NCBI RefSeq assembly: GCF_000025325.1
Contig: NC_013743.1
Coordinates: 186,001-250,000, forward strand
Source of the DNA: Haloterrigena turkmenica DSM 5511
GTDB taxonomy: Archaea; Halobacteriota; Halobacteria; Halobacteriales; Natrialbaceae
Length of the DNA: 64,000 bases
Reading direction: 5' to 3'
Under the pieces are notes generated by a model. It was not told the origin of the DNA. It searched no databases and saw only the letters and a list, made by a program, of their open reading frames with translations. Below, one piece after another: positions 50,357 to 59,547 of the stretch (its first letter is position 1; every line of letters starts with the position of its first letter). A program made the position numbers and the translations under genes.

Positions 50357-52290
50357 CTCCACGACAGACGACACCCGAGACCGACGAGCACGGCGTCGAC
50401 GCGACGCGAGTCGCACGCGACGCCACGCTGCACAGCTTCCTGAACTGCTACCGCCACGAGACCGGGACCGGCGAGTTCGTCCCGGCTTCGGACGCGCCGA
50501 TCGATCGCGAACCGGACAGCGGGTTGGTGCTGCGAATTCCGCTGGCGAATCAGGGGATCGAATGCTTCGTCCCCGTCGACTACCGGTCCCCGACGGGTCG
50601 CCACCTGTTCGACCTGCCAGCGTACTACCGCGCCGGAGCCGGAGCGAGCGGAACCGATCCGAACGGCACCGGCCTCGAGGCCGACCCCGAACCGGCCGAA
50701 CTGGACTACACCACGCTGGCGACGCTCGCGACGAAGGAACTCGAACTCGCGCGCGGTGCCGACCCGAACCGAGACGACCTCATCGAGCGGGTCGTCCGCT
50801 CCTGTCGGAACGTCGAGCGGTACGTCGACGCCCGCGCGGACGACGCGGAAACCCTGTACGGAACGGACGTTTCCTTCCGCGAGGCCGAGCAGTCGCTGGT
50901 CTTCGGGCACCTCCGTCACCCGACGCCGAAGAGCCGTCGGGGGATGGAGCGCGACGCCGAGCGCTACGCTCCCGAACTCGAAGGCTCGTTCCCGCTGCAC
51001 TACGTTCGGGCCGACTCCTCGATCGTCGAGAGCGAGTCCGCCCGCGCCGACTCCGCCGCGGCGTGGGTCCGCGAGACCCTGCGCGAGGATCCGAACGTCG
51101 ACGAGGCGTTCCTCGAGCGCCTCGCGGACGACGACGTGCTCCTGCCGGTCCACCCGTGGCAGGCCGAGCGGCTGTTCGAGCGCCCCGAGGTGCAGGATCT
51201 GGTCTCCGCGGGCAAACTCGAGTCGCTGGGGGAACTGGGACGGGAGTTCTACCCGACGACCTCCGTGCGGACGCTGTACGCGCCCGACTCGCCGTTCATG
51301 GTCAAGGGCTCGCTCGCCGTCGAGATCACCAACTCGCTGCGGACGAACAAGCGACCGGAACTCGAGCGCGGGGTCGCGATCTCGGACCTGCTGGCGACCG
51401 AACTCGGCGACGACCTGCGCGATCGGTTCCCCGGCTTCGACGTGATTCGGGACCCGGCGTACCTGACGATCGATCCGGACGCGCTCGGCCTCGAGGGCGA
51501 CGAATCGGGCTTCGAGGTCGTCCTCCGGGCGAACCCCTTCCAGGGCGAGGACGACCGGCGGGCGACGCCGGTCGTCGCGCTCTGTCAGGACGCGATCGGG
51601 GACGAGACGTCCCGGCTCGGTCGCATCGTCGAATCGATCGCCGAGCGCGAAGGCCGCGACGCCGCCGCGGTCAGCGAGGAGTGGTTCCGTCGCTACCTCG
51701 AGATTTCGGTGCGACCGCTGCTGTGGCTCTACCTCGAGCGGGGGATCGGACTCGAGGCCCACCAGCAGAACAGCGTCCTCACGCTGGACGAGGCGGGCTA
51801 CCCCGACGAGTTCCGCTACCGGGACAATCAGGGCTACTACTTCCCCGAGAACGCGTACGACCGGGTCGAGGCCGTCTGTCCCGGCGTCGGCGACCGCGCC
51901 GGCACCGTCTGTCCCGACGCGGTCGCCGACGAGCGGATCCGCTACTACGTCGTGCTCAACAACGCCCTCGGCGTGGTCAACGCCTTCGGGACCGCGGGCC
52001 TGGTCGACGAGCGGCGGCTGCTCGCCGTCCTCCGCGAGGAACTCGAGTCGCTCCGGGAGTTCGACCGTCCCGGAACGTCGATCCTCGACCCGCTGCTCGA
52101 GTCCGACACGGTGCCGCGCAAGGCGAACCTGCTGACTCGCTTCCGCGGGTTGGACGAACTCGAGGCGCCGTCGCTCGACGAGCAGTCGGTCTACGCCGAC
52201 GTGCAGAATCCGCTCGTCGACCTGCCGGGAGACGACTCCGCTGACGCGGCCGAGTCGCCGGACGCGCCGGAGCCGGAGGTGGGCCGATGA
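50353..52290 (+). CDS. iucA: NIS siderophore synthetase, IucA/IucC family (first copy)
   Basis: 645 residues. Motifs of the NRPS-independent siderophore synthetases: HPTPKSRRGM (near residue 195), HPWQAERLFE, KGSLAVEITNSLRTNKR, LEAHQQNSVLTLDEAGYPDEF and the YRDNQGYYFPE block. It activates a citrate carboxylate with ATP and joins it to an amine. Position and similarity fit RhbC/IucA, adding the first N-acetyl-N-hydroxydiaminopropane arm. Starts with ATGA overlap. The C-terminal 25 residues are an acidic tail that runs into the acetyltransferase start. Confidence 0.9.
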   Translation: MTPRQTTPETDEHGVDATRVARDATLHSFLNCYRHETGTGEFVPASDAPIDREPDSGLVLRIPLANQGIECFVPVDYRSPTGRHLFDLPAYYRAGAGASGTDPNGTGLEADPEPAELDYTTLATLATKELELARGADPNRDDLIERVVRSCRNVERYVDARADDAETLYGTDVSFREAEQSLVFGHLRHPTPKSRRGMERDAERYAPELEGSFPLHYVRADSSIVESESARADSAAAWVRETLREDPNVDEAFLERLADDDVLLPVHPWQAERLFERPEVQDLVSAGKLESLGELGREFYPTTSVRTLYAPDSPFMVKGSLAVEITNSLRTNKRPELERGVAISDLLATELGDDLRDRFPGFDVIRDPAYLTIDPDALGLEGDESGFEVVLRANPFQGEDDRRATPVVALCQDAIGDETSRLGRIVESIAEREGRDAAAVSEEWFRRYLEISVRPLLWLYLERGIGLEAHQQNSVLTLDEAGYPDEFRYRDNQGYYFPENAYDRVEAVCPGVGDRAGTVCPDAVADERIRYYVVLNNALGVVNAFGTAGLVDERRLLAVLREELESLREFDRPGTSILDPLLESDTVPRKANLLTRFRGLDELEAPSLDEQSVYADVQNPLVDLPGDDSADAAESPDAPEPEVGR

Positions 52291-52964
52291 CGGCGCGAGA
52301 GACCACTCGCGGCCCGCACGCGACGGTCGTCTCGGAGTACGAGTTCGAGTACTACGACGAGACGATCGACCGCCACATCGGCTTCCGACCGGTCGACCTC
52401 GAGCGCGACCTCGGCCGCCTGTACGCGTGGCTGGGTTCCGACCACGTCAAACCCTACTGGGACCTCGACGAGCCGCTGCCCGAGTTCCGCGAGACGCTCC
52501 GGGAGAAGCTCGCGGACGACCATCAGACGCTGTACGTCGGCTGTCTCGATCACGTCCCGATGAGCTACTGGGAGCGCTACTGGGCCGCCGAGGACGATCT
52601 GTCGGCGTACTACGACGCCGAGCCGGCCGATCAGGGAATTCACCTCCTGATCGGGCCGCCGGAGTACCTCGGCGAGGGGTACGCGACGCCGCTGTTCCGG
52701 GCGATGATGGCCCTCGAGTTCAGCCATCCCGAGACCGATCGGGTCGTCGCCGAACCCGACGCGCGCAACGATGCGGTACTGGCGGTCCTCGAACGGTGCG
52801 GCTGCGAGCTCCGGCGTCAGTTCGAGTTCGCGGAGGAGGAAAAGACGGCGGCCCTCGTCGTCTGTACGCGCGAGCGGTTCGAACGCGAGATTTGGCCGCC
52901 GACCGCGACCGCGGACGGGGACGACGCGGACGCACGACCGGCCGAGGTGAGCGACGATGACTGA
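52287..52964 (+). CDS. iucB: Hydroxamate siderophore acetyltransferase (GNAT)
   Basis: 225 residues, a GNAT of the AlcB/IucB/RhbD type: HIGFRPVDLERDLGRLYAWL, HVKPYWDLDEPLPEFRETL, VPMSYWERYWAAEDDL, IHLLIGPPEYLGEGYATPLF, ending CTRERFEREIWPP. HVKPYW and the GPPEYLG acetyl-CoA loop are the marks of siderophore hydroxylamine acyltransferases. It acetylates N-hydroxy-1,3-diaminopropane. ATG overlaps the synthetase stop by 4 bases, and its stop overlaps the monooxygenase start by 8. Confidence 0.9.
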   Translation: MTARETTRGPHATVVSEYEFEYYDETIDRHIGFRPVDLERDLGRLYAWLGSDHVKPYWDLDEPLPEFRETLREKLADDHQTLYVGCLDHVPMSYWERYWAAEDDLSAYYDAEPADQGIHLLIGPPEYLGEGYATPLFRAMMALEFSHPETDRVVAEPDARNDAVLAVLERCGCELRRQFEFAEEEKTAALVVCTRERFEREIWPPTATADGDDADARPAEVSDDD

Positions 52965-54465
52965 GGAGGACCGCACCATCTCCGTCGTCGACGGTGACGA
53001 CGCGACCACCGGTGACGACGCCTCCGAACCCGTCGTCGATCGCGGTCACTACGACGTCCTCGGCGTCGGTCTCGGGCCGTTCAACCTCGGACTCGCGGCG
53101 CTGCTCGACGGCGCGGAGTCCGACTGCGATCTCGAGGCCGTCTTCCTCGAGCGCGAGCCCGAGTTCGCCTGGCACGAGGGGATGCTGATCGAGGGGGCCA
53201 CGCTCGAGGTACCGTTCCTCGCGGATCTGGTGACGATGGCCGATCCGACGAACCCCTACAGCTTCCTCAACTACGTCCGCGAGCGGGACCGCATCTACGA
53301 GTTCTACTTCTACGAGACGTTCCAGATCCCCCGCCGCGAGTACGACGACTACCTGCGCTGGGTCGCCGAGACGGTGCCGACGACGCAGTTCGAGCGGGAG
53401 GTGACGAGCGTCGAGTACGAGACTGCGGACGCAGGCGACGAGCGTGGCGGCGCCAATGGAACGGCCGACGACGGGACGTTCGTCGTCGAGGCCGTCGTCC
53501 CCGAGACGGGCCAGCGCTACCGCTACCGGGCCGACGACCTCGTCATGGGCGTCGGCTCCCGGCCCGCGCTGCCCGAGTTCGCACGCGACCACGCCGACGG
53601 GGACGCGCCCCTGTTCCACACCGCCGACTACCTCGAGCGCCGCGCGGACGTCCTCGAGGCCGACTCGATCACCGTCGTCGGCTCCGGGCAGAGCGCCGCC
53701 GAGGTCGTACTGGACCTGCTCGAGCGCCAGTCCGACAACGGGTTCCGACTCGACTGGCTCACCCGCTCGGACGGCTTCTTCCCGATGGAGTACTCGAAAC
53801 TGGGGCTCCAGCACTTCACGCCCGAGTACACGGAGTACTTCTACGACCTGCCCCAGTCTCGGAAAGACGAGTTGCTGCCCGACCAGGACCTGCTGTACAA
53901 GGGGATCGACCCCGAGACCAGCGAGCGGATCTACGACACCCTCTACGAGCGCTCGATCGGCGACCGCGACCCCGATTTCGGCATGCTCGCGACGACCGCG
54001 GTCCGCGATATCGAGCGCGTCGACGGCAGCTACTGGCTCGAGTGCGAACACCGCCAGCAAGAGGAAGCGTTCGCCCTCGAGACCGACGCCGTGATCTTCG
54101 GGACGGGCTACCAGCGGCCGACGCCGACCTTCCTCGAGCCGGTCGCCGACCGGATCGCGTTCGACGACCGGGGCCGGTTCCGCGTGAGCGAGGACTATCG
54201 CCTCGAGGGGGACCTCGGCGGGGCGGACGACGACGGCGGCCGCGTGTTCGTCCAGAACGCCGAGATGCACACCCACGGCGTCGGCACGCCGGACCTCGGG
54301 CTGGGCTGTTACCGGAACGCGGTCATCATCGAGCGACTCGCCGGCCGCGAGGTGTATCCCGTCGATCGGGACACCGTCTTCCAGGACTTCGACGTCGACC
54401 AGTTCGCCGACCACGCGCCGGTTCGCACCGACGCGCCGCGATCGCTGACACCCGATACGGAGTAA
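52957..54465 (+). CDS. iucD: Diamine N-hydroxylase (lysine/ornithine monooxygenase family)
   Basis: 502 residues. FAD site YDVLGVGLGPFNLGLAALLDG (near residue 30), NADPH site VVGSGQSAAEVVLDLLE (near residue 240) and the C-terminal ATGY-like FGTGYQRPTPTFLEP. Family members hydroxylate the terminal amine of lysine, ornithine or diamines using O2 and NADPH. Here the diamine made by the two first enzymes is the expected substrate. Corresponds to RhbE. Some acidic insertions (TADAGDERGGANGTADDGT) are halophile additions. Ends 3 bases before the second synthetase. Confidence 0.92.
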   Translation: MTEEDRTISVVDGDDATTGDDASEPVVDRGHYDVLGVGLGPFNLGLAALLDGAESDCDLEAVFLEREPEFAWHEGMLIEGATLEVPFLADLVTMADPTNPYSFLNYVRERDRIYEFYFYETFQIPRREYDDYLRWVAETVPTTQFEREVTSVEYETADAGDERGGANGTADDGTFVVEAVVPETGQRYRYRADDLVMGVGSRPALPEFARDHADGDAPLFHTADYLERRADVLEADSITVVGSGQSAAEVVLDLLERQSDNGFRLDWLTRSDGFFPMEYSKLGLQHFTPEYTEYFYDLPQSRKDELLPDQDLLYKGIDPETSERIYDTLYERSIGDRDPDFGMLATTAVRDIERVDGSYWLECEHRQQEEAFALETDAVIFGTGYQRPTPTFLEPVADRIAFDDRGRFRVSEDYRLEGDLGGADDDGGRVFVQNAEMHTHGVGTPDLGLGCYRNAVIIERLAGREVYPVDRDTVFQDFDVDQFADHAPVRTDAPRSLTPDTE

Positions 54466-54468
54466 CCC

Positions 54469-56334
54469 ATGCAGAATCCACGACACGACACCGAGACGGA
54501 GTACGGACTCGACGGAATCGACACGCTAGACGACGTGCTGACCGAGGACCGCTGGACCGACGTCGGGCAGGAGTTGCTCGCGAAGATCCTGCGGGAGTTC
54601 ACCTACGAGGACCTCATCGAACCCGAACCGGTCGACGGCGACCGAGCCGATGACGCCTCGGACGGCGAGTGGACCACTTACGAGATCGACCTCGAGGGAA
54701 CGCGCTACCGCTTCGACGCCGTCGAGCGGTTCTGGGACTCCATCAGCGTCCGCGTCGATTCGATCGAGCGCGACGCCGGTGACGGGTTCGAGCCCGCCGA
54801 CGACCCCCTCGAGTTCGTCGTCGACCTCGAGCCGACGATCGACATGGACTCGATCACGGCCAGCCACCTCGTCCGGGAGTACACGAACACGCTGCTCGCG
54901 GACGCACACATCGACGCCGAGGACGACGACGCGACCGACGCAAACGAATCGGTCCTCGACATGTCCTACGCCGAGATCGAGGGCGAGATGACCGGCCACC
55001 CGTGGCTCACGTTCAACAAGGGCCGGGTCGGCTGGGGGTACGACGACTACCGTGACTACGCCCCCGAGCGTGCCGAGTCGATCCGGCTCTCGTGGTGTGC
55101 CGTGTCGCGCGAGGCCGCCGAGTTCGTGAGCGTCGAGGGACTCGATCACGAGTCGCTGCTCGAGTCGGAGCTCGGAGGCCACTACGACCGGTTCCGCGCG
55201 GAACTCGAGGGTCGCGGGCTCGATCCCGACGAGTATCTCTTCCTGCCGGTTCACGACTGGCAGTGGGAGAACACCATCGTGCCGCTGTTCGGCAAACAGC
55301 TCGCGACGGACGAGATCGTGCCGCTGGGCGAAGGGCCGGACGAGTACCTGCCCATGCAGTCGATCCGGACGTTCGTCAACGCCGACGAGCCGGGCAAACA
55401 CAACGTGAAGCTCCCGATGATGATCAGCAACACGCTCGTCTGGCGCGGGCTCCCCGGCGAGCGGACCGAAGCCGCGCCGCTGGTCACGGAGTACGTCAAG
55501 GACGTCCGGGACTCGGACCCGTTCCTGCGCGACGAGTGCGAGGTCGTCCTCCCCGGCGAGATCGCTGGCGTGAACTTCGATCACCCGACGTTCGACGCCC
55601 TCGAGGCGCCGGCCTACCAGTACAACGAACTGCTGGGAACCGTCTGGCGCGAGAGCGTCACGGACCTGATCGACGACGGCGAGCGGGCGATGACCCTCTC
55701 GTCGCTACTGCACGTCGAGGACGGCGAACCCGTGATCTCGAAGCTGGTCGACCGCTCTGACCTCGAGCTCGAGGCGTGGCTCGACGAGCTGTTCGCCACG
55801 ATGCTCCCGCCGCTGCTGCACTACCTCTACCGGTACGGAACCGCCTTCTCGCCCCACGGGGAGAACACGATCCTCGTCCTCGAGGACGACCGCCCGTCCC
55901 GCCTCGCGGTCAAGGACTTCGTCGACGACGTCAACGTCGCCGAGGCACCCCTCGAGGAACTGCAGGATCTGCCCGACGACCTCGAGGACGTTCTGCTGTC
56001 CGTGCCGCCGGAAGAGCTGCGCCTGTTCGTCGTCTACGGGCTGTTCGTCGGCGTCTATCGGTACCTCGCAGACCTGCTGGTTCGTCACCACGACTACCCG
56101 GAGGAACGGTTCTGGGGGCAGGTCCGGGCCGTGATCGAGGACTATCACGAGCAGTTCCCCGACCTCGAGGACCGATTCGAGCTGTTCGACCTGCTCGAGC
56201 CGACGTTCCCGAAGCTGACGCTGAACCGCAACCGGATCGTCGATTTCGGCTACGGCGACCGCCCCGAGCGGCCCCACGCCATCGAGCACGGCACCGTGCC
56301 GAACCCGCTGTCTGAAGTCGATCCAGAGCGGTAA
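54469..56334 (+). CDS. iucC: NIS siderophore synthetase, IucA/IucC family (second copy)
   Basis: 621 residues with HPWLTFNKGRVGWGYDDYRDYAPE, FLPVHDWQWENTIVPLF, LPMQSIRTFVN, KHNVKLPMMISNTLVWRGL and the SPHGENTILVLEDDRPSRLAVKDFVDDV block that is typical of IucC/RhbF. It attaches the second arm to the citrate intermediate, finishing the dihydroxamate. It is the last gene of the cluster; no siderophore receptor or exporter follows, so transport genes must lie elsewhere. It is convergent with sufU, with a short spacer containing GCAGCGAGCGAAGTGACCGC (56397-56416), related to the 3' hairpin sequences. Confidence 0.92.
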   Translation: MQNPRHDTETEYGLDGIDTLDDVLTEDRWTDVGQELLAKILREFTYEDLIEPEPVDGDRADDASDGEWTTYEIDLEGTRYRFDAVERFWDSISVRVDSIERDAGDGFEPADDPLEFVVDLEPTIDMDSITASHLVREYTNTLLADAHIDAEDDDATDANESVLDMSYAEIEGEMTGHPWLTFNKGRVGWGYDDYRDYAPERAESIRLSWCAVSREAAEFVSVEGLDHESLLESELGGHYDRFRAELEGRGLDPDEYLFLPVHDWQWENTIVPLFGKQLATDEIVPLGEGPDEYLPMQSIRTFVNADEPGKHNVKLPMMISNTLVWRGLPGERTEAAPLVTEYVKDVRDSDPFLRDECEVVLPGEIAGVNFDHPTFDALEAPAYQYNELLGTVWRESVTDLIDDGERAMTLSSLLHVEDGEPVISKLVDRSDLELEAWLDELFATMLPPLLHYLYRYGTAFSPHGENTILVLEDDRPSRLAVKDFVDDVNVAEAPLEELQDLPDDLEDVLLSVPPEELRLFVVYGLFVGVYRYLADLLVRHHDYPEERFWGQVRAVIEDYHEQFPDLEDRFELFDLLEPTFPKLTLNRNRIVDFGYGDRPERPHAIEHGTVPNPLSEVDPER

Positions 56335-56442
56335 TCCGATCGACGCGAGCGGCGATTTCTCTCCGGGTCGTCAGCGCGGAATCGACGAGTCGCGCGCAGC
56401 GAGCGAAGTGACCGCGAGCAAAAAGAGTCGAGCGCGACGTAC

Positions 56443-56862
56443 TCAGTCCTCGGTCGTCGTCTTCTCGACGTCGAGTTCGCCCTGGTAGATCTCCGCGCCG
56501 TCCTGGGCGACCTTCTCCGCCAGCACAGCACATTTGACCCGCATCGGCGAGATGTCGACCCCGAGCATGCCGATGACGTCGTTGCGGTCCATCTCCTGGA
56601 GTTCCTCGAGGGTCTTCCCGCGAAGTTCCTTCGAGAGCATGCTCGCTGAGGCCTGGCTGATCGCACAGCCGTCGCCTTTGAACGCGACGTGCTCGATCGT
56701 CTCTTCGTCGTCGCCGAGTTTGACGTCCATGCGAATCTCGTCGCCGCACATCGGGTTCTCGCCGATGTGGGTGAACGTCGGATCCTCGAGTTCCCCGTAG
56801 TTGCGGGGGTTCTTGTAGTGGTCGAGGATCTGCTGTCGGTACATATCCGAGCCCAGTCCCAT
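56443..56862 (-). CDS. sufU: SufU-like iron-sulfur scaffold/sulfurtransferase
   Basis: 139 residues. IscU/SufU fold with three conserved cysteines: NPMCGDEIRM, GDGCAISQASASML and VKCAVLAEKV; the Asp before the first group (in CGDEI) is also kept. SufU, with SufS, forms the zinc-dependent sulfur transfer or scaffold pair in organisms using the SUF system. The presence of sufS 2.7 kb away on the same strand supports this. N-terminal MYRQQILDHYKNPRN is typical. Start at 56862 adds six residues before it; Met 56844 is an alternative. Confidence 0.92.
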   Translation of the reverse strand: MGLGSDMYRQQILDHYKNPRNYGELEDPTFTHIGENPMCGDEIRMDVKLGDDEETIEHVAFKGDGCAISQASASMLSKELRGKTLEELQEMDRNDVIGMLGVDISPMRVKCAVLAEKVAQDGAEIYQGELDVEKTTTED

Positions 56863-57039
56863 TGTTGGTCCTGAATAGACGCGAGAGTTGTAAAAGGGTT
56901 CCGGGGCCGACGCTACTCGGTATCACGAGCGGAGCGATTGCGGTCACAGATGGTCGCTACTCGGCGGACGCGTCGCTGGCGTCGATACAGTCCGCCCTCG
57001 CAGCCATCGACCCCGGGAAACGGTTGGTGGTCGATACCG

Positions 57040-57288
57040 CTACGGCGATCCCTGGTCGATGGGGGGATTCAGGTAGCAGGCATCGATGACCACGAGCGCG
57101 CCGATAGTCGCCGCGACGAACATCGCGTGCACTACCGGCAGGCTCAGAACGTGTGCCGCGACCAGTGCAACCGTGAATACGACCGGGACGACCCCCAGCA
57201 GGAGGTCGTACCGGCTGGCCTCGGCGAGAACATCGACCAGGGTCTCGAACGGATCCCGTCGGGGACGGCCGATCGTGTTCTCCTGCAT
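57040..57288 (-). CDS. Small two-helix membrane protein (82 aa)
   Basis: Starting at Met 57288 (MQENTIGRPRRDPFETLVDVLAEA), the protein has two hydrophobic segments, LLLGVVPVVFTVALVAAHVL and VVHAMFVAATIGALVVIDAC. The pattern fits small haloarchaeal membrane proteins of unknown function. An in-frame extension to 57399 has poor haloarchaeal composition and is not included. The reverse neighbourhood is an HD hydrolase gene on the same strand 127 bases upstream. Confidence 0.65.
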   Translation of the reverse strand: MQENTIGRPRRDPFETLVDVLAEASRYDLLLGVVPVVFTVALVAAHVLSLPVVHAMFVAATIGALVVIDACYLNPPIDQGSP

Positions 57289-57415
57289 CGTTCTCACCTC
57301 GGCACCGCCTAGTACCGTGGCGATCCTCAAAAACCCTACGCGAGTTTGTTGTTGTTTCAGAATTGATGGCTCGAGGACCGATCGGAACGCGACGGCCACG
57401 CTTGAGGCGCCCGGA

Positions 57416-58051
57416 TCAGCGCTCGCCGGTCAGTTCGGCGTCGAACTGTGCGACGTACTCGCGGACGAACGCCGCGCGTCGCTCGGCGAGTTCCCGGCCG
57501 ACGTCGGTGTAGAGCCGCTCGGGCAACGCGAGGATCTTCTCGTGGAGGTGGTTGTACTGCGTGGCCCCGGCGGCCGTCTCGTCGTCGGCGACCGGCACTG
57601 CGGGATCGTAAATCGGCTCGCCCAGCGCGCCCCCGTGGGCGAAGGTGCGCGCGATCCCGACCGCGCCGAGCGCGTCGAGGTTGTCCGCATCGCTGACCAG
57701 TTTCGCCTCGAGACGCTCGGGCTCGACGGCGTTCGAATAGCGGTGGGCGCGCACGCAGTGAGCGACGCCGTCGATCGTCGCCGGATCGGCGCCGACGTCC
57801 TCGAGGATGCGACGCGATTCGCGGGCGCCCCACGCCGCGTGATCGTCGATCTCGCCGCTGTCTTCCTTCTCGCGGCCGATATCGTGGAGGTACACGGCGA
57901 GGGTCACCACCCGCTCGTCGATGCTCCCGCTCTGGTGGCGGTCGACGAGCGTCTCCGCGAGCGTCTCGACCCGCTGGACGTGGTGCCAGTCGTGGCCCGG
58001 TGGGGCCGCCTCGAAATAGCTGCGCGCGCGGGTTCGGACTGCCTCGAGCAT
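57416..58051 (-). CDS. HD-domain phosphohydrolase
   Basis: 211 residues. Metal-binding HD motifs: HDWHHVQRVE (H..H), YLHDIGRE (HD), HCVRAHRYS, and late SDADNLDALGAVGIARTF (the D of the fourth motif). The order matches YedJ/YpgQ-type HD phosphohydrolases that act on nucleotides. Substrate unknown. The next gene on this strand is an acetyltransferase, spacing 73 bases. Confidence 0.88.
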   Translation of the reverse strand: MLEAVRTRARSYFEAAPPGHDWHHVQRVETLAETLVDRHQSGSIDERVVTLAVYLHDIGREKEDSGEIDDHAAWGARESRRILEDVGADPATIDGVAHCVRAHRYSNAVEPERLEAKLVSDADNLDALGAVGIARTFAHGGALGEPIYDPAVPVADDETAAGATQYNHLHEKILALPERLYTDVGRELAERRAAFVREYVAQFDAELTGER

Positions 58052-58124
58052 GGCCGTCGATTTCGCCGAGGGGAAATAAACGCGCCGTCTCTGCTCGAAC
58101 GAGTCGCTACTCTCGAGATCGCTC

Positions 58125-58568
58125 TCAGAGGGACTTCCGCAGACACGCGGCCGACGCGGGACAGAGTTCGTCGAACTCGGCCGTCTCCCGGATCGCGGGC
58201 GGCGCGTCGGTCCGCTCGACGTACTCGTAGCCCCGATCCGCGAAGAACTCGGCCGCGGTCGTCGTCAGGAGGTACAGCGTCTCGACGCCGTCGGCTCGAG
58301 CCCGCCGCTCCAGCGCCGCACAGAGGGCCGCACCGTACCCGTTGCCTCGCGCCGAGCGCTCGACGACGACGGAGCGGAGCAGTCCGTCGGTGCCGTAGCG
58401 CTCGAGGCCGCCGATGCCGATTCGCTCGTCCCCGTCGTCGCCGACGTAGAACCGCGCGGGCGACGACCGGACGTCCGCCGACGGCAACCCCTCGTCCGAC
58501 AGCAGGCGCTCGACGTACGGGAGGTCGCTCTCGTCGGCCCGCCGAAGCGCGACCGTCACGCTGCTCAT
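58125..58568 (-). CDS. GNAT acetyltransferase (ArsN2-like)
   Basis: 147 residues from Met 58568 (MSSVTVALRRADESDLPYVERLL). The acetyl-CoA-binding motif is LLRSVVVERSARGNGYGAAL with R-x-x-G-x-G/Y. TLYLLTTTAAEFFADRGYEYVER is characteristic of ArsN2-type acetyltransferases, which are linked to arsenic resistance in bacteria. No ars genes are present nearby, so the true substrate is open. Confidence 0.8.
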   Translation of the reverse strand: MSSVTVALRRADESDLPYVERLLSDEGLPSADVRSSPARFYVGDDGDERIGIGGLERYGTDGLLRSVVVERSARGNGYGAALCAALERRARADGVETLYLLTTTAAEFFADRGYEYVERTDAPPAIRETAEFDELCPASAACLRKSL

Positions 58569-58625
58569 GTGCGTGGCACCCACGCGAGTCGACTAATACC
58601 TTCGCCGGATCGCGGTCCGGCCCGA

Positions 58626-59180
58626 TCAAACCGATGGGGTACACCTGGACGCGTCGTACCGGAGTTCGACGAGTCCGCTCTCGAACGACGTACACTCGAG
58701 CGTCTCGAGGGTGTGTTCCGTACCGTCATCGTCGAAGAGACGGATGCCCCCGCCGAGCAACACCGGAACGACCGTCAGCCGGATCTCGTCGACGAGCCCC
58801 TCCCGGAGAAACGACTGCGCGAGCGCCGCGCCGCCGACGAGCCAGATGCGGTCGTATCGCTCCTCGAGTCCATCGACCAACTCGCGGAGATTGCCGGCGA
58901 CCAGTTCGACGTGGGCGGTCGCGAGCGGGAGGTCTCGGCTCGTGACGACGAACGTTGGTCTCTCGCCGTAGGGCCACCCGTCGAACGACAGTAGTTGTTC
59001 GTACGTCCGCGAGCCCATGACGAGGCAGTCGACATCGGCAAAGAATGCCTCAAAATTCCCGTCGGCTCCGTTTTCGCCGTCGCTCGCGTACTCCTCGAGC
59101 CACTCGACGCCGCCGTCTGCGGTCGCGACGAAGCCGTCCAGACTGGCGGCGATGTACAGTGTGACGGTCCCTCGAGTCAT
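58626..59180 (-). CDS. Dihydrofolate-reductase-family protein (RibD C-terminal-like)
   Basis: 184 residues: an N-terminal VTLYIAASLDGFVATADGGVEWL, then VMGSRTYEQLL, PTFVVTSRDLP, the glycine-rich cofactor loop WLVGGAALAQSFLREGLVDEIRL and GGGIRLFDD. This is the standard YyaP/YwjB-type NADPH-reductase family related to RibD and DHFR. It is not the essential DHFR, which has other active-site residues. Function unknown. Transcribed away from the 59.3-kb repeat region and toward the acetyltransferase. Confidence 0.85.
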   Translation of the reverse strand: MTRGTVTLYIAASLDGFVATADGGVEWLEEYASDGENGADGNFEAFFADVDCLVMGSRTYEQLLSFDGWPYGERPTFVVTSRDLPLATAHVELVAGNLRELVDGLEERYDRIWLVGGAALAQSFLREGLVDEIRLTVVPVLLGGGIRLFDDDGTEHTLETLECTSFESGLVELRYDASRCTPSV

Positions 59181-59302
59181 CGCGGCGTCTAGGTCGTCGA
59201 CGGCGATAGCTCGCGCGGTCGGTCGAGGGCCCTGGCTCCTCGAGTGGGTGGTAGAAGACGCGAAACCGAAATCGTGGACGATGTCGCGGGGACTGAGAAC
59301 CG

Positions 59303-59450
59303 ATTACACGAACAGCTGTCGAGCCTGACGAGAACTTCGTTCTCGCTGGCCTTCGCTCACTGCGTTCGCGAAGACGTCCCGCGCGTCAGCTCTTTAGCTG
59401 ACGCGCGTCGTCCAGCGCCGCGACCAGCTTGTCGACCTCCTCGCGCGTGT
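59303..59450 (-). pseudogene. Duplicated sufS 3' tail interrupted by hairpins
   Basis: Two pieces match the 3' end of sufS. Bases 59403-59450 equal 59565-59612 at 44 of 48 positions and, on the reverse strand, read TREEVDKLVAALDDA. Bases 59303-59324 equal 59547-59568 at 20 of 22 positions and read RQLFV-stop. Between them 78 bases carry hairpins CGAGAAC-TTC-GTTCTCG (59329-59345) and CGCGCGTCAGCT-CTTT-AGCTGACGCGCG (59380-59407, a 12-bp stem). CGCTCACTGCGTTCGCG (59354-59370) recurs at 59525-59541 just outside the sufS stop. So the sufS tail plus adjoining sequence was duplicated and then split. Confidence 0.75.
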
Positions 59451-59474
59451 CGCGAGACCACCTTTTTCCTCTCG

Positions 59475-59520
59475 GGTCAGCCGCTGGCTGACCACTCGAG
59501 CAAAAATCTGGACCAAAAAA
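59475..59520 (-). terminator. sufS terminator region
   Basis: In the direction of sufS, a run of six T (plus-strand A at 59515-59520) lies 27 bases after the stop, a second run of five (59502-59506) follows, then the hairpin GGTCAGCC-AGC-GGCTGACC (59475-59493). This is a good archaeal terminator arrangement. Confidence 0.55.
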
Positions 59521-59547
59521 CACCCGCTCACTGCGTTCGCGGTAGAA

